A DNA stretch of 64,000 nucleotides from Neglectibacter sp. X58 (lineage in GTDB: Bacteria; Bacillota; Clostridia; Oscillospirales; Acutalibacteraceae): assembly GCF_009936035.1 (NCBI RefSeq), contig NZ_QWEO01000001.1:1-64000 (forward strand), in the 5' to 3' direction. Positions 9,444 through 17,387 of this stretch are shown one piece after another; within the stretch, counting starts at the first letter, position 1; every line of letters starts with the position of its first letter. A model generated the notes under the pieces. That model made no database searches. It was not told the DNA's origin and saw only the letters and a list, made by a program, of their open reading frames with translations. A program made the position numbers and the translations under genes.

Positions 9444-9650
9444 TTGGCAGAAGAAATGATAGCGGGCCAGTCCTGCGGCCTGTATAATGACCCCAAGCCC
9501 CTGCCTGAGGATCCGGTGCCGGCCATGGCATATGTGCCATACCAGCAGTGGCAGGCGAACCTGCACAGCGCGGAGCGTGCCTTGGACGCGGGCACCCTGT
9601 TTCCGGTGCTTGATAAGCCCTTTACCGGCGGAAGGGGGGAGCCGAGATGA
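9444..9650 (+). CDS. cotJA: Spore coat-associated protein CotJA
   Basis: This 68-residue protein carries the CotJA signature: AMAYVPYQQW, then NLHSAERALDAGTLFPVLDKPF. I chose the TTG start because GGAGAGGAG lies 8 bp upstream; an ATG four codons later is the alternative. CotJA is a small inner spore-coat component encoded with CotJB and CotJC, made in the mother cell in Bacillus. The stop codon overlaps the cotJB start by 4 bp (ATGA). A sigma-E promoter is expected upstream, but I could not identify it with confidence; gcatacc near 9369 is a weak -10 candidate. Confidence 0.85.
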   Translation: MAEEMIAGQSCGLYNDPKPLPEDPVPAMAYVPYQQWQANLHSAERALDAGTLFPVLDKPFTGGRGEPR

Positions 9651-9898
9651 GTGATGAGCAAGCCCTGCGCAGGCGCATTGGCGCCATTAAGTTCGCCTCC
9701 TGGGAGCTTCACCTGTTTTTAGACACCCATCCCAACAATTGCGACGCAGCCCGGAAGCTGGAGGAATACCGCCGGCAGCTAGCCCAGCTTACCAAGGAGT
9801 TTGAGGAAAAGTATGGGCCTATTGGAGAAACCCCCCGGAATACAAGCCGCTGGGCCTGGATTAGCGACCCCTGGCCCTGGGAAAAGGAGGCAAATTAA
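9647..9898 (+). CDS. cotJB: Spore coat protein CotJB
   Basis: This 83-residue protein matches the CotJB family in length and pattern (WELHLFLDTHPNN, then A..KLEEYRRQLAQLTKEFEEKYGPI, then the C-terminal WAWISDPWPWE). It is a soluble helical coat protein required with CotJA and CotJC. It is translationally coupled on both sides: its start overlaps the cotJA stop and its stop codon touches the cotJC start. Confidence 0.9.
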   Translation: MSDEQALRRRIGAIKFASWELHLFLDTHPNNCDAARKLEEYRRQLAQLTKEFEEKYGPIGETPRNTSRWAWISDPWPWEKEAN

Positions 9899-10501
9899 AT
9901 GTTTGTGTATGAAAAACGTTTGCAGTACCCGGTACACATCCACAACCCCAACCCGAAGCTTGCAAAGATTATTATCAGCCAGTATGGTGGGCCTCATGGT
10001 GAAATAGGCGCTTCCCTGCGGTATCTCAGCCAGCGGTATTCCATGCCTTATCCAGAACTGCGGGCTATACTGACGGATATAGGCACTGAAGAACTGGCCC
10101 ACCTGGAAATGGTAGGCACTATTGTCTACCAGCTTACCCGGGACCTGACTCCGGAGCAGATACAGGAGGCGGGCTTTGACGCCTATTTTGTGGATCACAC
10201 CACTGGCGTGTATCCGGTAGCGGCTTCCGGCGCCCCCTTCAGCGCCGCAACCTTCGCGGTGACCGGGGACACCATTGCCGACCTGAACGAGGATCTGAGC
10301 GCGGAGCAGAAGGCCCGCATGACCTATGACAACATCCTGCGCTTTGCGGACGACCCGGACGTGCGGGATCCCATCAAGTTCCTGCGGGAGCGGGAGATCG
10401 TGCACTTCCAGCGCTTCGGCGAGGGCCTCCGCATTGTCACCGACAAGCTGGATTCCAAGAATTTCTACGCCTTCAACCCCTCTTTTGACAAAGCGCCGTA
10501 A
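9899..10501 (+). CDS. cotJC: CotJC, manganese-catalase-like spore coat protein
   Basis: This 200-residue protein matches CotJC, a member of the dimanganese catalase family. Ferritin-like metal ligands are visible in the E...H pattern of TEELAHLEMVGT, and a second helix pair holds REREIVHFQRFGE. GGPHGEIGASLRYLSQRY carries another conserved glutamate. In the family it sits in the inner spore coat, where it may detoxify peroxide. AAAAGGAGG lies just upstream, inside the end of cotJB. Confidence 0.92.
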   Translation: MFVYEKRLQYPVHIHNPNPKLAKIIISQYGGPHGEIGASLRYLSQRYSMPYPELRAILTDIGTEELAHLEMVGTIVYQLTRDLTPEQIQEAGFDAYFVDHTTGVYPVAASGAPFSAATFAVTGDTIADLNEDLSAEQKARMTYDNILRFADDPDVRDPIKFLREREIVHFQRFGEGLRIVTDKLDSKNFYAFNPSFDKAP

Positions 10502-10537
10502 ATCAGGGGAACCAGAGCCATTTCGCAAACGGCAGAC

Positions 10538-10601
10538 TTTCCTGCGGTTTTCGCCCTGCATCCCGCAAAATTCCGCTGGAAAATCCGCGCATACGCCCTA
10601 A
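10538..10601. repeat. Partial R2 repeat (right half)
   Basis: The segment tcctgcggtt...cgccctg, then gaaaatccgcgc and the end cgccctaa, aligns by eye with the right half of the R2 copies at 15938 and 36601. The left inverted end is missing or unrecognisable. Confidence 0.55.
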
Positions 10602-10618
10602 AATAAAATTTTAAAAAG

Positions 10619-10649
10619 CCGGCAGGCGGGGTTGACAGCCTGCCGGTGT
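10619..10649 (+). terminator. Hairpin, possible cotJ terminator overlapping the arsR promoter
   Basis: ccggcaggc (10619-10627) and gcctgccgg (10638-10646) form a 9-bp stem. The 10-base loop contains the TTGACA of the next promoter. The T run after it is weak. Confidence 0.5.
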
Positions 10650-10660
10650 TTGTGTATACT
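10632..10660 (+). promoter_or_regulatory. Consensus sigma-A promoter of the metal-response operon
   Basis: TTGACA (10632-10637), a 17-bp spacer and TATACT (10655-10660). Confidence 0.85.
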
Positions 10661-10661
10661 A

Positions 10662-10683
10662 TATATGAACAATTGCTCATATG
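10662..10683 (+). promoter_or_regulatory. ArsR/SmtB-type operator
   Basis: The imperfect palindrome tatatgaacaattgctcata has the layout of CadC/CzrA boxes. It begins 2 bp after the -10 and ends 15 bp before the repressor start, so bound repressor would block its own promoter. Confidence 0.7.
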
Positions 10684-10698
10684 AAAGGATGATTGGAT

Positions 10699-11061
10699 AT
10701 GGAAAACCGGGAAACCGCCCCCCGCTGCGAATTCCTGTACGTACACCAGGCGGTAGTGGATCAGGTAATGGGGGCCATGCCAGGGGAAGAGGAGCTTTTC
10801 GATTTGGCAGAGCTGTTTAAGGTTTTCGGGGACTCCACCCGCATCCGCATCCTCTATGTGCTGTTCGAGGCGGAAATGTGCGTGTGCGACATTGCCCAGC
10901 TTCTGGGCATGACCCAGTCTGCCATTTCCCACCAGCTCCAGGTGCTGAAAAAAAGCAAGCTGGTGAAATACCGCCGGGAGGGCAAAACTGTGTTTTACTC
11001 CCTGGCAGATGACCATGTCCGGGCCATGCTGGATCAGGGCATGGAGCATGTGACCGAATAA
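10699..11061 (+). CDS. ArsR/SmtB-family metal-responsive repressor
   Basis: This 120-residue winged-helix repressor has the ArsR signature: ELFKVFGDSTRIRILYVLFEAEMCVCDIAQLLGMTQSAISHQLQVLK, with recognition helix QSAISHQL. A Cys-Val-Cys-Asp motif in the alpha-3 helix plus an N-terminal Cys (residue 10) resembles the Cd/Pb/Zn site of CadC. That fits the efflux ATPase encoded downstream. It should bind the palindrome directly upstream and release DNA on metal binding. I chose the ATG that follows AAAGGATG by about 9 bp; an in-frame TTG two codons earlier is less likely. Confidence 0.9.
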   Translation: MENRETAPRCEFLYVHQAVVDQVMGAMPGEEELFDLAELFKVFGDSTRIRILYVLFEAEMCVCDIAQLLGMTQSAISHQLQVLKKSKLVKYRREGKTVFYSLADDHVRAMLDQGMEHVTE

Positions 11062-11087
11062 ATTTTCAGATTTTGGAGGGCTTTTGT

Positions 11088-11306
11088 ATGAAGAAAAAAT
11101 TTAAAATGGTTGATTTGGATTGCGCCAACTGCGCTGCAAAGATGGAAAACGCCATCCGCAAAATAGACGGGGTGCAGGACGCCACTGTAAGCTTTATGTC
11201 CCAGCGGCTTACGGTGGAGGCAGATGACAGCCGTTTTGAGGAAATACTGGATCAAATCGTAAAGGTGTGCAAAAAGGTGGAGCCAGACTGCCAGATAGTC
11301 CGCTGA
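11088..11306 (+). CDS. Free-standing heavy-metal-associated (HMA) domain protein
   Basis: This 72-residue protein folds as a CopZ/HMA ferredoxin-like domain. The metal site is DLDCANCAAKME (CxxC at residues 11-14), followed by GVQDATVSF and a C-terminal half with an extra cysteine pair (VCKKVEPDC). It would carry a soft metal ion to the ATPase encoded next. The ATPase itself has no N-terminal HMA domain, so the domain appears split off as its own gene. The ribosome site is GGAGG 8-9 bp before the ATG. Confidence 0.88.
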   Translation: MKKKFKMVDLDCANCAAKMENAIRKIDGVQDATVSFMSQRLTVEADDSRFEEILDQIVKVCKKVEPDCQIVR

Positions 11307-11429
11307 TGGGGAAGGGAAACTGAGCAGGGAAATTTGCAAAAAAATATGGAAGAAAGGAACGATACCGGGCATAAAGGGCCGTTTTTTCCCGTCTCTTTGT
11401 GTAAATCCTGTATCGCATGGCGATTTTCT

Positions 11430-13295
11430 ATGACTGGGAAGCAAAAAAAGATGCTCTTGCGCATACTTATAAGCGGGGTGCTGCTGATAGCGGCAGTGCT
11501 CATACCCCTGGAGGGGCCTTGGCGGTTCCTTCTGTTCCTGCCGGCCTATTTCACCATTGGCTGGGATGTGCTGTGGCGGGCTGTGGTCAACATTTGCCAC
11601 GGCCAGGTGTTTGATGAAAACTTCCTGATGGCCCTGGCAACAGTAGGAGCCTTCTGTACTGGATTCTTTGGGGACGGGGAATACCCGGAAGCCGTGTTTG
11701 TCATGCTGTTCTACCAGGTGGGGGAGCTGTTCCAAAGCTACGCGGTGGGGAAATCCCGGAAGTCCATTGCCTCCCTCATGGACATCCGCCCGGATTACGC
11801 CAACATTGAACGGGGCGGCGCCCTGGAGCAGGTTGACCCAGAGGACGTGGCAGTGGGGGATATCATCATTGTGAAGCCAGGAGAGCGGGTGCCTCTGGAC
11901 GGCATTGTGCGGGAGGGCAGCTCCGCCCTGAACACAGCGGCCTTAACAGGAGAATCCCTGCCCCGGGAGGTGGAGGCGGGAGACGCTGTTACCAGCGGCT
12001 GTGTAAATGTCAGCGGCCTGCTGCGGGTAGAGGTGACAAAGCCCTTTGAGGAATCCACTGTCTCTAAAATATTGGACTTGGTGGAAAATTCCAGCAGCAA
12101 GAAGGCCAAGGCAGAGAATTTCATCACCCGTTTTGCCCGGTATTACACCCCCATTGTGGTGTGCGCAGCGGCAGCCCTGGCAGTGCTGCCTCCCCTGTTT
12201 ACAGGGGGCGGATGGGGAGGCTGGGTGCAGCGCGCCCTTGTCTTCCTGGTGGTTTCCTGCCCCTGCGCCCTGGTGATTTCTGTGCCCTTAAGCTTTTTCG
12301 GGGGCATTGGCGGCGCTTCCCGCCAGGGGATTCTGGTGAAAGGCGGCAATTACCTGGAGGCCTTAGCCAAAACAGAAAGCATGGTGTTCGATAAAACCGG
12401 CACCCTCACCCAGGGTGTGTTCCGCGTGGCAGGCTTTGCCCCCCATGGCTGCACCCAGGAGGAGCTGCTGGAGCTGGCGGCCCTGGCGGAAAGCTATTCC
12501 GACCATCCCATTTCTCGCTCCTTAAAGGAAGCCTGGGGCAAAGAGCCGGAGCAGGGCCGCGTTACGGAAACCCAGGAGCTTTCCGGCCGGGGCGTGCAGG
12601 CAGTGATAGACGGCAGAACTGTGTGCGCAGGCAATGATAAGCTGATGGAGGAGCTGGGTATATCATACACCCCCTGCACCAGGGTGGGTACAGCGGTGCA
12701 TGTGGCGGCAGACGGCGCTTACATGGGCTATCTGGTCATCGCGGACGAGGTAAAGCCAGACGCGGCTGAGGCCATCAAGGCCCTGAAAGCCCAGGGCATC
12801 CGGCAGACTGTTATGCTCACCGGGGATCGCAAAGAGGTGGGGGAAGGCGTTGCGCGGGAGCTGGGCCTGGACGCTGTGTACACCCAGCTCCTGCCCGGGG
12901 ATAAGGTGGAAAAGGTGGAGGCGCTTCTCCAGCAGAAAACAGCAAAGGGGAAGCTGGCCTTTGTGGGGGACGGCATTAATGATGCCCCTGTGCTCTCCCG
13001 GGCAGATATCGGCATTGCCATGGGAGGGCTTGGCTCAGACGCTGCCATAGAGGCCGCGGACATTGTGCTGATGGACGATAAGCCCTCGAAAATCGCCCAG
13101 GCCATGAAGATTTCCCGGCGCACCCTGGGCATTGTGAGGCAGAATATTATCTTTGCCCTGACGGTAAAGGGACTGGTGCTTATCCTCAGCGCCATGGGGC
13201 TTTCCAACATGTGGGAAGCGGTTTTTGCCGACGTGGGGGTGGCGGTGCTGGCAATCCTCAACGCCATGCGGGCGCTGAACCTGCCAAAAGAATAA
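11430..13295 (+). CDS. cadA: P1B-type heavy-metal translocating ATPase (Zn/Cd/Pb type)
   Basis: This 621-residue pump has all P1B marks. There are membrane helices at the N-terminus, the actuator motif TGESLP, the transmembrane metal site SCPCAL, the phosphorylation site DKTGTLT, the nucleotide-domain SDHPIS motif, and GDGINDAPVLSRADIGIAMG. CPC with this sequence context points to Zn2+/Cd2+/Pb2+ export across the cytoplasmic membrane rather than copper; the symbol is by analogy. Start choice is uncertain: the frame is open from 11334 (ATG also at 11346), but the family normally begins as MTxKQKK, which places it at 11430 despite a poor ribosome site. It lies in an operon with its repressor and the HMA chaperone, 19 bp before smsC. 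Confidence 0.9.
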   Translation: MTGKQKKMLLRILISGVLLIAAVLIPLEGPWRFLLFLPAYFTIGWDVLWRAVVNICHGQVFDENFLMALATVGAFCTGFFGDGEYPEAVFVMLFYQVGELFQSYAVGKSRKSIASLMDIRPDYANIERGGALEQVDPEDVAVGDIIIVKPGERVPLDGIVREGSSALNTAALTGESLPREVEAGDAVTSGCVNVSGLLRVEVTKPFEESTVSKILDLVENSSSKKAKAENFITRFARYYTPIVVCAAAALAVLPPLFTGGGWGGWVQRALVFLVVSCPCALVISVPLSFFGGIGGASRQGILVKGGNYLEALAKTESMVFDKTGTLTQGVFRVAGFAPHGCTQEELLELAALAESYSDHPISRSLKEAWGKEPEQGRVTETQELSGRGVQAVIDGRTVCAGNDKLMEELGISYTPCTRVGTAVHVAADGAYMGYLVIADEVKPDAAEAIKALKAQGIRQTVMLTGDRKEVGEGVARELGLDAVYTQLLPGDKVEKVEALLQQKTAKGKLAFVGDGINDAPVLSRADIGIAMGGLGSDAAIEAADIVLMDDKPSKIAQAMKISRRTLGIVRQNIIFALTVKGLVLILSAMGLSNMWEAVFADVGVAVLAILNAMRALNLPKE

Positions 13296-13314
13296 GTGGG
13301 AAAGGAGCCGGAGG

Positions 13315-14034
13315 ATGCTGGAGGTGCGGGATATTTCATGGCAGGCCCCCGGCGGGGAGCAGGTGCTGGACAGGGTGAGCCTGCACGTAAAAGCAGGCGG
13401 CTTTACGGCTGTCACTGGGCCAAACGGCAGCGGGAAAAGCACCCTGCTGAAAATCATCGCGGGGCTGGAGCGCCCAGCCGGCGGGGAAATCCTGCTGGAA
13501 GGGGAGGACATTTCCAGCCTGGATGTGACGGCCCGGGCCCAAAAGGGTGTGTGCCTTGCCTTTCAGCAGCCGGTGCGGTTTAAGGGCTTCACCGTAGGGC
13601 GGCTGCTGGAGCTGGCGGCAGGGCGGACCCTTTCCCAGGAGCAGGCCTGCGCCCTTTTAGCGCAAGCAGGCCTGTGCGGCCGGGAATACCTGGGCCGCCA
13701 GGCGGACGGCAGCCTTTCCGGCGGGGAGATGAAGCGGCTGGAAATTTCCACAGTGCTGGCGAGAAAAGGCAGGCTCCTGCTTTTTGACGAGCCGGAAGCG
13801 GGCATTGACCTGTGGAGCTTTTCCGGGCTGGTTTCGGTTTTTAAGGCATTAAAGCGGCAGGGCGGCAAATCCTTGCTGCTTGTGTCCCACCAGGAGCGGC
13901 TTCTGGAAACGGCAGATGAAATCCTGGTGCTGGAAAAAGGCCGGATAACGGAGCAAGGCCCTCCGGCAAAGGTGCTGCCCAGGCTCAGCCTTTCCTGCCC
14001 TGGCTGCGGCAGGGGGGAGGCGGTGCCCTTATGA
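13315..14034 (+). CDS. sufC: SufC/SmsC-like Fe-S assembly ATPase
   Basis: This 239-residue ABC ATPase has Walker A GPNGSGKST, Q-loop AFQQPVRFKG, signature LSGGEMKRLEI, Walker B LLLFDEPEAGID and H-loop SHQE. The GGEMKR form of the signature is typical of SufC. A short C-terminal tail adds CPGCG, an unusual cysteine pair that could bind metal. With the next gene it forms the two-component SufBC-type (SUF-like minimal, SmsCB) scaffold for Fe-S cluster assembly in the cytosol. SufS, SufU and SufD are not adjacent. It is 19 bp behind the metal ATPase gene and overlaps the next gene by 4 bp (ATGA). Confidence 0.87.
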   Translation: MLEVRDISWQAPGGEQVLDRVSLHVKAGGFTAVTGPNGSGKSTLLKIIAGLERPAGGEILLEGEDISSLDVTARAQKGVCLAFQQPVRFKGFTVGRLLELAAGRTLSQEQACALLAQAGLCGREYLGRQADGSLSGGEMKRLEISTVLARKGRLLLFDEPEAGIDLWSFSGLVSVFKALKRQGGKSLLLVSHQERLLETADEILVLEKGRITEQGPPAKVLPRLSLSCPGCGRGEAVPL

Positions 14035-14945
14035 ACAGCATTACAAAAAAGCTTCTGGAAACTGTGGCAGGCTGGAAAGGAAAGTGGGAAGGGGCCTGCA
14101 GCCTGCGGGAAAATGGGGCCTGCGTGGAAATGCGCTCCACCCGGTTTGTGGAGATTGCCCCCAAGGAGGGGCTGCCCGGGCTTGACATCCACATTCTGCC
14201 TGGCTGCGCAGGGGAGACGGTGGCAGTGCCGGCCTGCATAACAGACGGGGGCATAGACGACCTGGTTTATAACGATTTCCATATAGCGGCAGGGGCCAGG
14301 GCCACCATTGTGGCTGGCTGCGGGATACATACGGAAAATGGGGAGCCTGCCCGGCACAGCGGCATACACCGCTTTTTTCTGGGTCCGGGCGCCCAGGTGC
14401 GGTATGTGGAAAAGCACGCAGGCAGCGGCGATGAAGCCCTGCGCGCCATCAGCCCGGAAACAGAAATATACCTGGAGGAAAGCGCCCTGCTGGAAATGGA
14501 CACAGCCCAGTTGGGCGGGGTGGGCAGAGCCAGCCGGAGCACGAAAGCAGTGCTGGCGGCAGGGGCCAGGCTTTTCCTGGTGGAGCGGCTGGTGACACAG
14601 GGCAGGGAACAGGCGAAGTCGGCCTTTACGGTGCGGCTGGACGGGGCTGGGGCAGCGGCGGAGCTGGCTTCCCGGGCCGTTGCCCGGGCGTATTCCCGCC
14701 AAAGCTTTTCCTCCCGGATAACAGGCAATGCCCCCTGCAAGGGCCACTCCGCCTGCGACGCACTGGTGTCGGAGCGTGCCCAGGTGGATGCCGCCCCCAG
14801 CCTCTGCGCCCGCCATGCCGAAGCTGCCCTGATACACGAGGCCGCCATCGGCAGGATTGCGGGAGAGCAGATTTTAAAGCTGCGCACCCTGGGGCTTTCC
14901 CAGGCGGAAGCGGAACAGGCCATTATAGAGGGGTTCCTGTCATAG
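14031..14945 (+). CDS. SufB/SufD-family Fe-S scaffold protein (SmsB-like)
   Basis: This 304-residue protein is shorter than SufB (about 470) and matches the single-chain SUF-like minimal scaffold. The middle forms a right-handed beta-helix with hydrophobic repeats. The C-terminal core carries CKGHSACDALV, then the conserved ALIHEAAIGRIAGEQILKLRTLGLSQAEAEQAIIEGF of SufBD. Cysteines at CKGHSAC and the HE pair are candidate cluster ligands. It is translationally coupled to sufC and ends before a bidirectional terminator, so it is the last gene of the metal-response transcription unit. Confidence 0.85.
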   Translation: MNSITKKLLETVAGWKGKWEGACSLRENGACVEMRSTRFVEIAPKEGLPGLDIHILPGCAGETVAVPACITDGGIDDLVYNDFHIAAGARATIVAGCGIHTENGEPARHSGIHRFFLGPGAQVRYVEKHAGSGDEALRAISPETEIYLEESALLEMDTAQLGGVGRASRSTKAVLAAGARLFLVERLVTQGREQAKSAFTVRLDGAGAAAELASRAVARAYSRQSFSSRITGNAPCKGHSACDALVSERAQVDAAPSLCARHAEAALIHEAAIGRIAGEQILKLRTLGLSQAEAEQAIIEGFLS

Positions 14946-14960
14946 GGCCATGGGCATAAA

Positions 14961-15000
14961 AAAGAAGCGGTTCCCTAAAAAGAACCAGCTTCTTTCTTTT
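14961..15000. terminator. Bidirectional terminator
   Basis: The stem aagaagcggttc / gaaccagcttctt is followed by tctttttt-type sequence on the plus strand and, for galU, a T-rich tract on the minus strand. Confidence 0.85.
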
Positions 15001-15004
15001 TGCC

Positions 15005-15880
15005 TTATAAGCTTTTGGAAAGCTCCTTCAAATAGGCCCGGAAATCTGTCCCGATTTCCGGATGGGCCAGGGCAGCCTCCACGCTGGCCTGCATAATCCC
15101 CAGTTTGCTGCCCATATCATAGCGGGTGCCGGTAAAGTCCACAGCAGTCATGCCGTCCCGGCGGGCCAGGGTGCGCATGGCGTCTGTAAGCTGGATTTCC
15201 CCTCCCGCGCCTGGAGGCGTATCGTCCAGAATGTCAAAAATTTCCGGCGGGAGCACGCAGCGCCCCAGAATGGAATAGAGGGAAAACTCCTGGCCGGGAG
15301 CGGGCTTTTCAATCATATCCGTACAGCGGAACAGGTTGTCCCGCAGCGGCTCCACCTTTAAAGAAGAATATTTCCGGATGGCCTCCGGGGAAACTTCTTT
15401 TACCCCCACAACGCCAACGCCATAGGACTCATAGGCCCGTATCAGTTGGGCGCACACTGGATCCTCCCCGAAAATCACATCGTCCCCATAGAGCACAGCA
15501 AAAGGCTCCCCCTGCACAAAGCTGCGGGCGCAGTTCACCGCGTGGCCCAGGCCCTTTGTCTCCTTCTGGCGCACATAGTAGATATTGGCAAGCCTGGAAA
15601 GGGCCACCACCTGCTCCAGCATGGCTTCCTTTTCAGGGCTGCCCATAAGGCGCTCCTCCAACTCGGGGGCGCGGTCAAAATGATCCTCCAGAAGGCCCTT
15701 GCCCCGGTTTGTGATAATCAGGATATCTTCAATGCCCGAAGCGGCGGCCTCCTCCACAATATACTGTATGGCAGGCTTGTCCACAATGGGCAGCATTTCC
15801 TTGGGCATGGCCTTGGTGGCCGGCAGCACCCGGGTGCCAAGGCCCGCGGCGGGTATCACCGCCTTGCGTATCTTTTTCAT
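15005..15880 (-). CDS. galU: UTP-glucose-1-phosphate uridylyltransferase
   Basis: This 291-residue protein is a nucleotidyltransferase with the GalU signature AVIPAAGLGTRVLPATKAMPKEMLPIVDKPAIQYIVEEA at the N-terminus. It also has TNRGKGLLEDHFD and the product-binding VEPL...FRCTDMIEKP region. It makes UDP-glucose from UTP and glucose-1-phosphate for cell-envelope glycans and glycolipids. Length matches the family. A ribosome site (AGGAG) lies 11 bp before the ATG. It follows the zinc-ribbon membrane protein gene on the same strand, but an R2 repeat lies between them. Confidence 0.95.
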   Translation of the reverse strand: MKKIRKAVIPAAGLGTRVLPATKAMPKEMLPIVDKPAIQYIVEEAAASGIEDILIITNRGKGLLEDHFDRAPELEERLMGSPEKEAMLEQVVALSRLANIYYVRQKETKGLGHAVNCARSFVQGEPFAVLYGDDVIFGEDPVCAQLIRAYESYGVGVVGVKEVSPEAIRKYSSLKVEPLRDNLFRCTDMIEKPAPGQEFSLYSILGRCVLPPEIFDILDDTPPGAGGEIQLTDAMRTLARRDGMTAVDFTGTRYDMGSKLGIMQASVEAALAHPEIGTDFRAYLKELSKSL

Positions 15881-15937
15881 AAGGCTTTCGGCTCCTTTTT
15901 GCAGATTTCAAACCCAGCCCGCAGCGCGTCCGGGTTC

Positions 15938-16106
15938 TTAGGGCGTGTTCGCATTAAGCTGATGCACACGTCTTTTTGGCAAATCCTACAGGCTTCTGTG
16001 TTAAGAACCCTCGAAATACGAAAGTGTTTCTTGCGGTTCTTCGCCTTGAATCCTGTAAAATTTTGCTCGAAAATCCGCGCACTCAGCTTATGTGGACACA
16101 CCCTAA
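15938..16106. repeat. R2 dispersed repeat, copy a (MITE-like)
   Basis: This 169-bp element has good terminal inverted repeats: the left end is ttagggcgtgttcgcattaa and the right end read on the other strand is ttagggtgtgtccacataag. The interior shares ggcttctgtgttaagaa, tcctcgaaNatgcgaaa-type and cttgcggttc blocks with the copy at 36601. It lies between galU and the DUF2628-type gene. Confidence 0.8.
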
Positions 16107-16120
16107 TGGCGGGGAGGCTG

Positions 16121-17176
16121 CTACAGCAGCAGGGGCACCACGTTTACCAGCAGCACATAGCACACAAACATGCATACCGCAATGGAGATGTTCACCCCGC
16201 CCTTTGCCTCCAAAGTAAGGGAAACATCGCTTCCCCGGGCGCCCTGCTCTTTTATCTGCCGCACCTGGCGCACACAGTGGCGCATATACATTTTGTTGCC
16301 CCGCACCCCCACCACAATCATCACCACCAGCATGGCAAGCAGGCACAGAAGGGGCAGGGAAATTTTCAGATACATGGTAAGGTCGTTTGCCACCAACTGG
16401 CTGATAGCCAGCATCTGCTCGTTGGTGGGGGAGAACCCTTGGGTAATGTCCATGCCCACCTGCCCGGCAAGCTCTGCCAGCAGCGGGGCGGACACAAAAA
16501 CCGTTGCCAGCAGGTAAGCGAGATACAGGCAGAACATCAGCCCCGTCACCAGTGCCCCGGTTTTATACTGCTTGCGGTACAGCAGCCAGGCCCCGGAAAA
16601 GAGGAAGGCGGAAAAGCTGAACTTGTTGCGCCCGGTTTGCTTGATATACCGGAACACAGGCATATAATAGGTGGTGTTCTGCCTCACAAACTTGGAAGCG
16701 TCCCCAAAGCTTACGCCTTCGTCCAGAAGCTCTGCCGGGCTGACGCCGCCCATGGGATCAAAGGAGAAAGGGGGCACCACGCCGCCATAGGCATTGCGGG
16801 AGACAGGCGGCGCAGGGCTTACAAAGGGAGGGGGCGCCTGGGGCGGCTTCTGATCCGGCTGGCCCGCGCCCAAAAGGGACGTGCCGCAGCGGTTGCAGAA
16901 CAGGGCGCTGTGGCTGTTGAGGGTGCCGCAGGCCGGGCACTCCCTGTCCTTGATTTCCGCCGAGGGTTCAACCTTAGGCGCGGGGGGCGCAGGCGGCGCC
17001 CACTCCTTCCCAGCCTCATGGAGATCGTCAAAAATGCACTTGCCTTTTTCCTGGTAACATGCCCGGTGATAGGGTGCGCCGCACTGGGGGCAAACCACAA
17101 TGTCATCGTCCTCTTTAAAGGCGTCGCCGCAGACAGGGCATTTGATATGGGTATAATCCAGCATTGCCAAAGCCAT
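16121..17176 (-). CDS. Zinc-ribbon/RING-like membrane protein (DUF2628-type)
   Basis: This protein has about 351 residues. The N-terminus carries CPVCGDAF...CPQCGAPYHRACY, a RING-like double Cys/His cluster, then a zinc ribbon CPACG...CNRCG near residue 100. A Pro-rich linker follows, and then a DUF2628-like membrane domain (KFSFSAFLFSGAWLLYRKQYKTGAL) with about four transmembrane helices. Its function is unknown. The frame extends 31 codons further upstream, but that extension is encoded entirely by repeat R1b and should not be translated. AAGAAGGA precedes two close ATGs (17176 and 17167), and the exact start between them is uncertain. The promoter is at 17388-17416. Confidence 0.8.
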   Translation of the reverse strand: MALAMLDYTHIKCPVCGDAFKEDDDIVVCPQCGAPYHRACYQEKGKCIFDDLHEAGKEWAPPAPPAPKVEPSAEIKDRECPACGTLNSHSALFCNRCGTSLLGAGQPDQKPPQAPPPFVSPAPPVSRNAYGGVVPPFSFDPMGGVSPAELLDEGVSFGDASKFVRQNTTYYMPVFRYIKQTGRNKFSFSAFLFSGAWLLYRKQYKTGALVTGLMFCLYLAYLLATVFVSAPLLAELAGQVGMDITQGFSPTNEQMLAISQLVANDLTMYLKISLPLLCLLAMLVVMIVVGVRGNKMYMRHCVRQVRQIKEQGARGSDVSLTLEAKGGVNISIAVCMFVCYVLLVNVVPLLL

Positions 17177-17194
17177 TCCTTCTTTGTATTTTAG

Positions 17195-17354
17195 GTCTTG
17201 TTTGAAAAATCGAAAACGTTGTCTTTTTGCCCCAAAGCGGCCATCTTCTGCGTCAAAAATCCTCGCCAACCGGCAGGCTGGCTTGCGGTTTTTTCCTGGA
17301 ATCTGACCGCCCTGAACAAAAATACTGGCATTTCTCTGGTTTTAAAACAGACTC
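17195..17354. repeat. R1 dispersed repeat, copy b (MITE-like)
   Basis: This 160-bp copy matches 6542-6697. The left end gtcttgtttgaaaaatcg and the right end (other strand gagtctgttttaaaacc) are imperfect inverted repeats. It occupies the predicted 5' untranslated region of the DUF2628-type gene and creates a spurious in-frame N-terminal extension. Confidence 0.75.
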
Positions 17355-17387
17355 TAGCAGGTGTCGTGATTTCTTTTCTTATCTGGT

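Noticed and set aside
13563-14837. 424-codon open frame on the minus strand
   Set aside because: Antisense to sufC and the SufB-like gene, which carry all their motifs; no ribosome site or family features.
15446-17194. 582-codon open frame on the plus strand
   Set aside because: It runs antisense to galU and the DUF2628-type gene, both of which have family motifs; its translation is His/Gln/Gly-rich low-information sequence typical of GC-rich shadows.
17177-17269. N-terminal extension of the DUF2628-type protein
   Set aside because: The extra 31 codons are read from repeat R1b, and the ribosome site lies after them.
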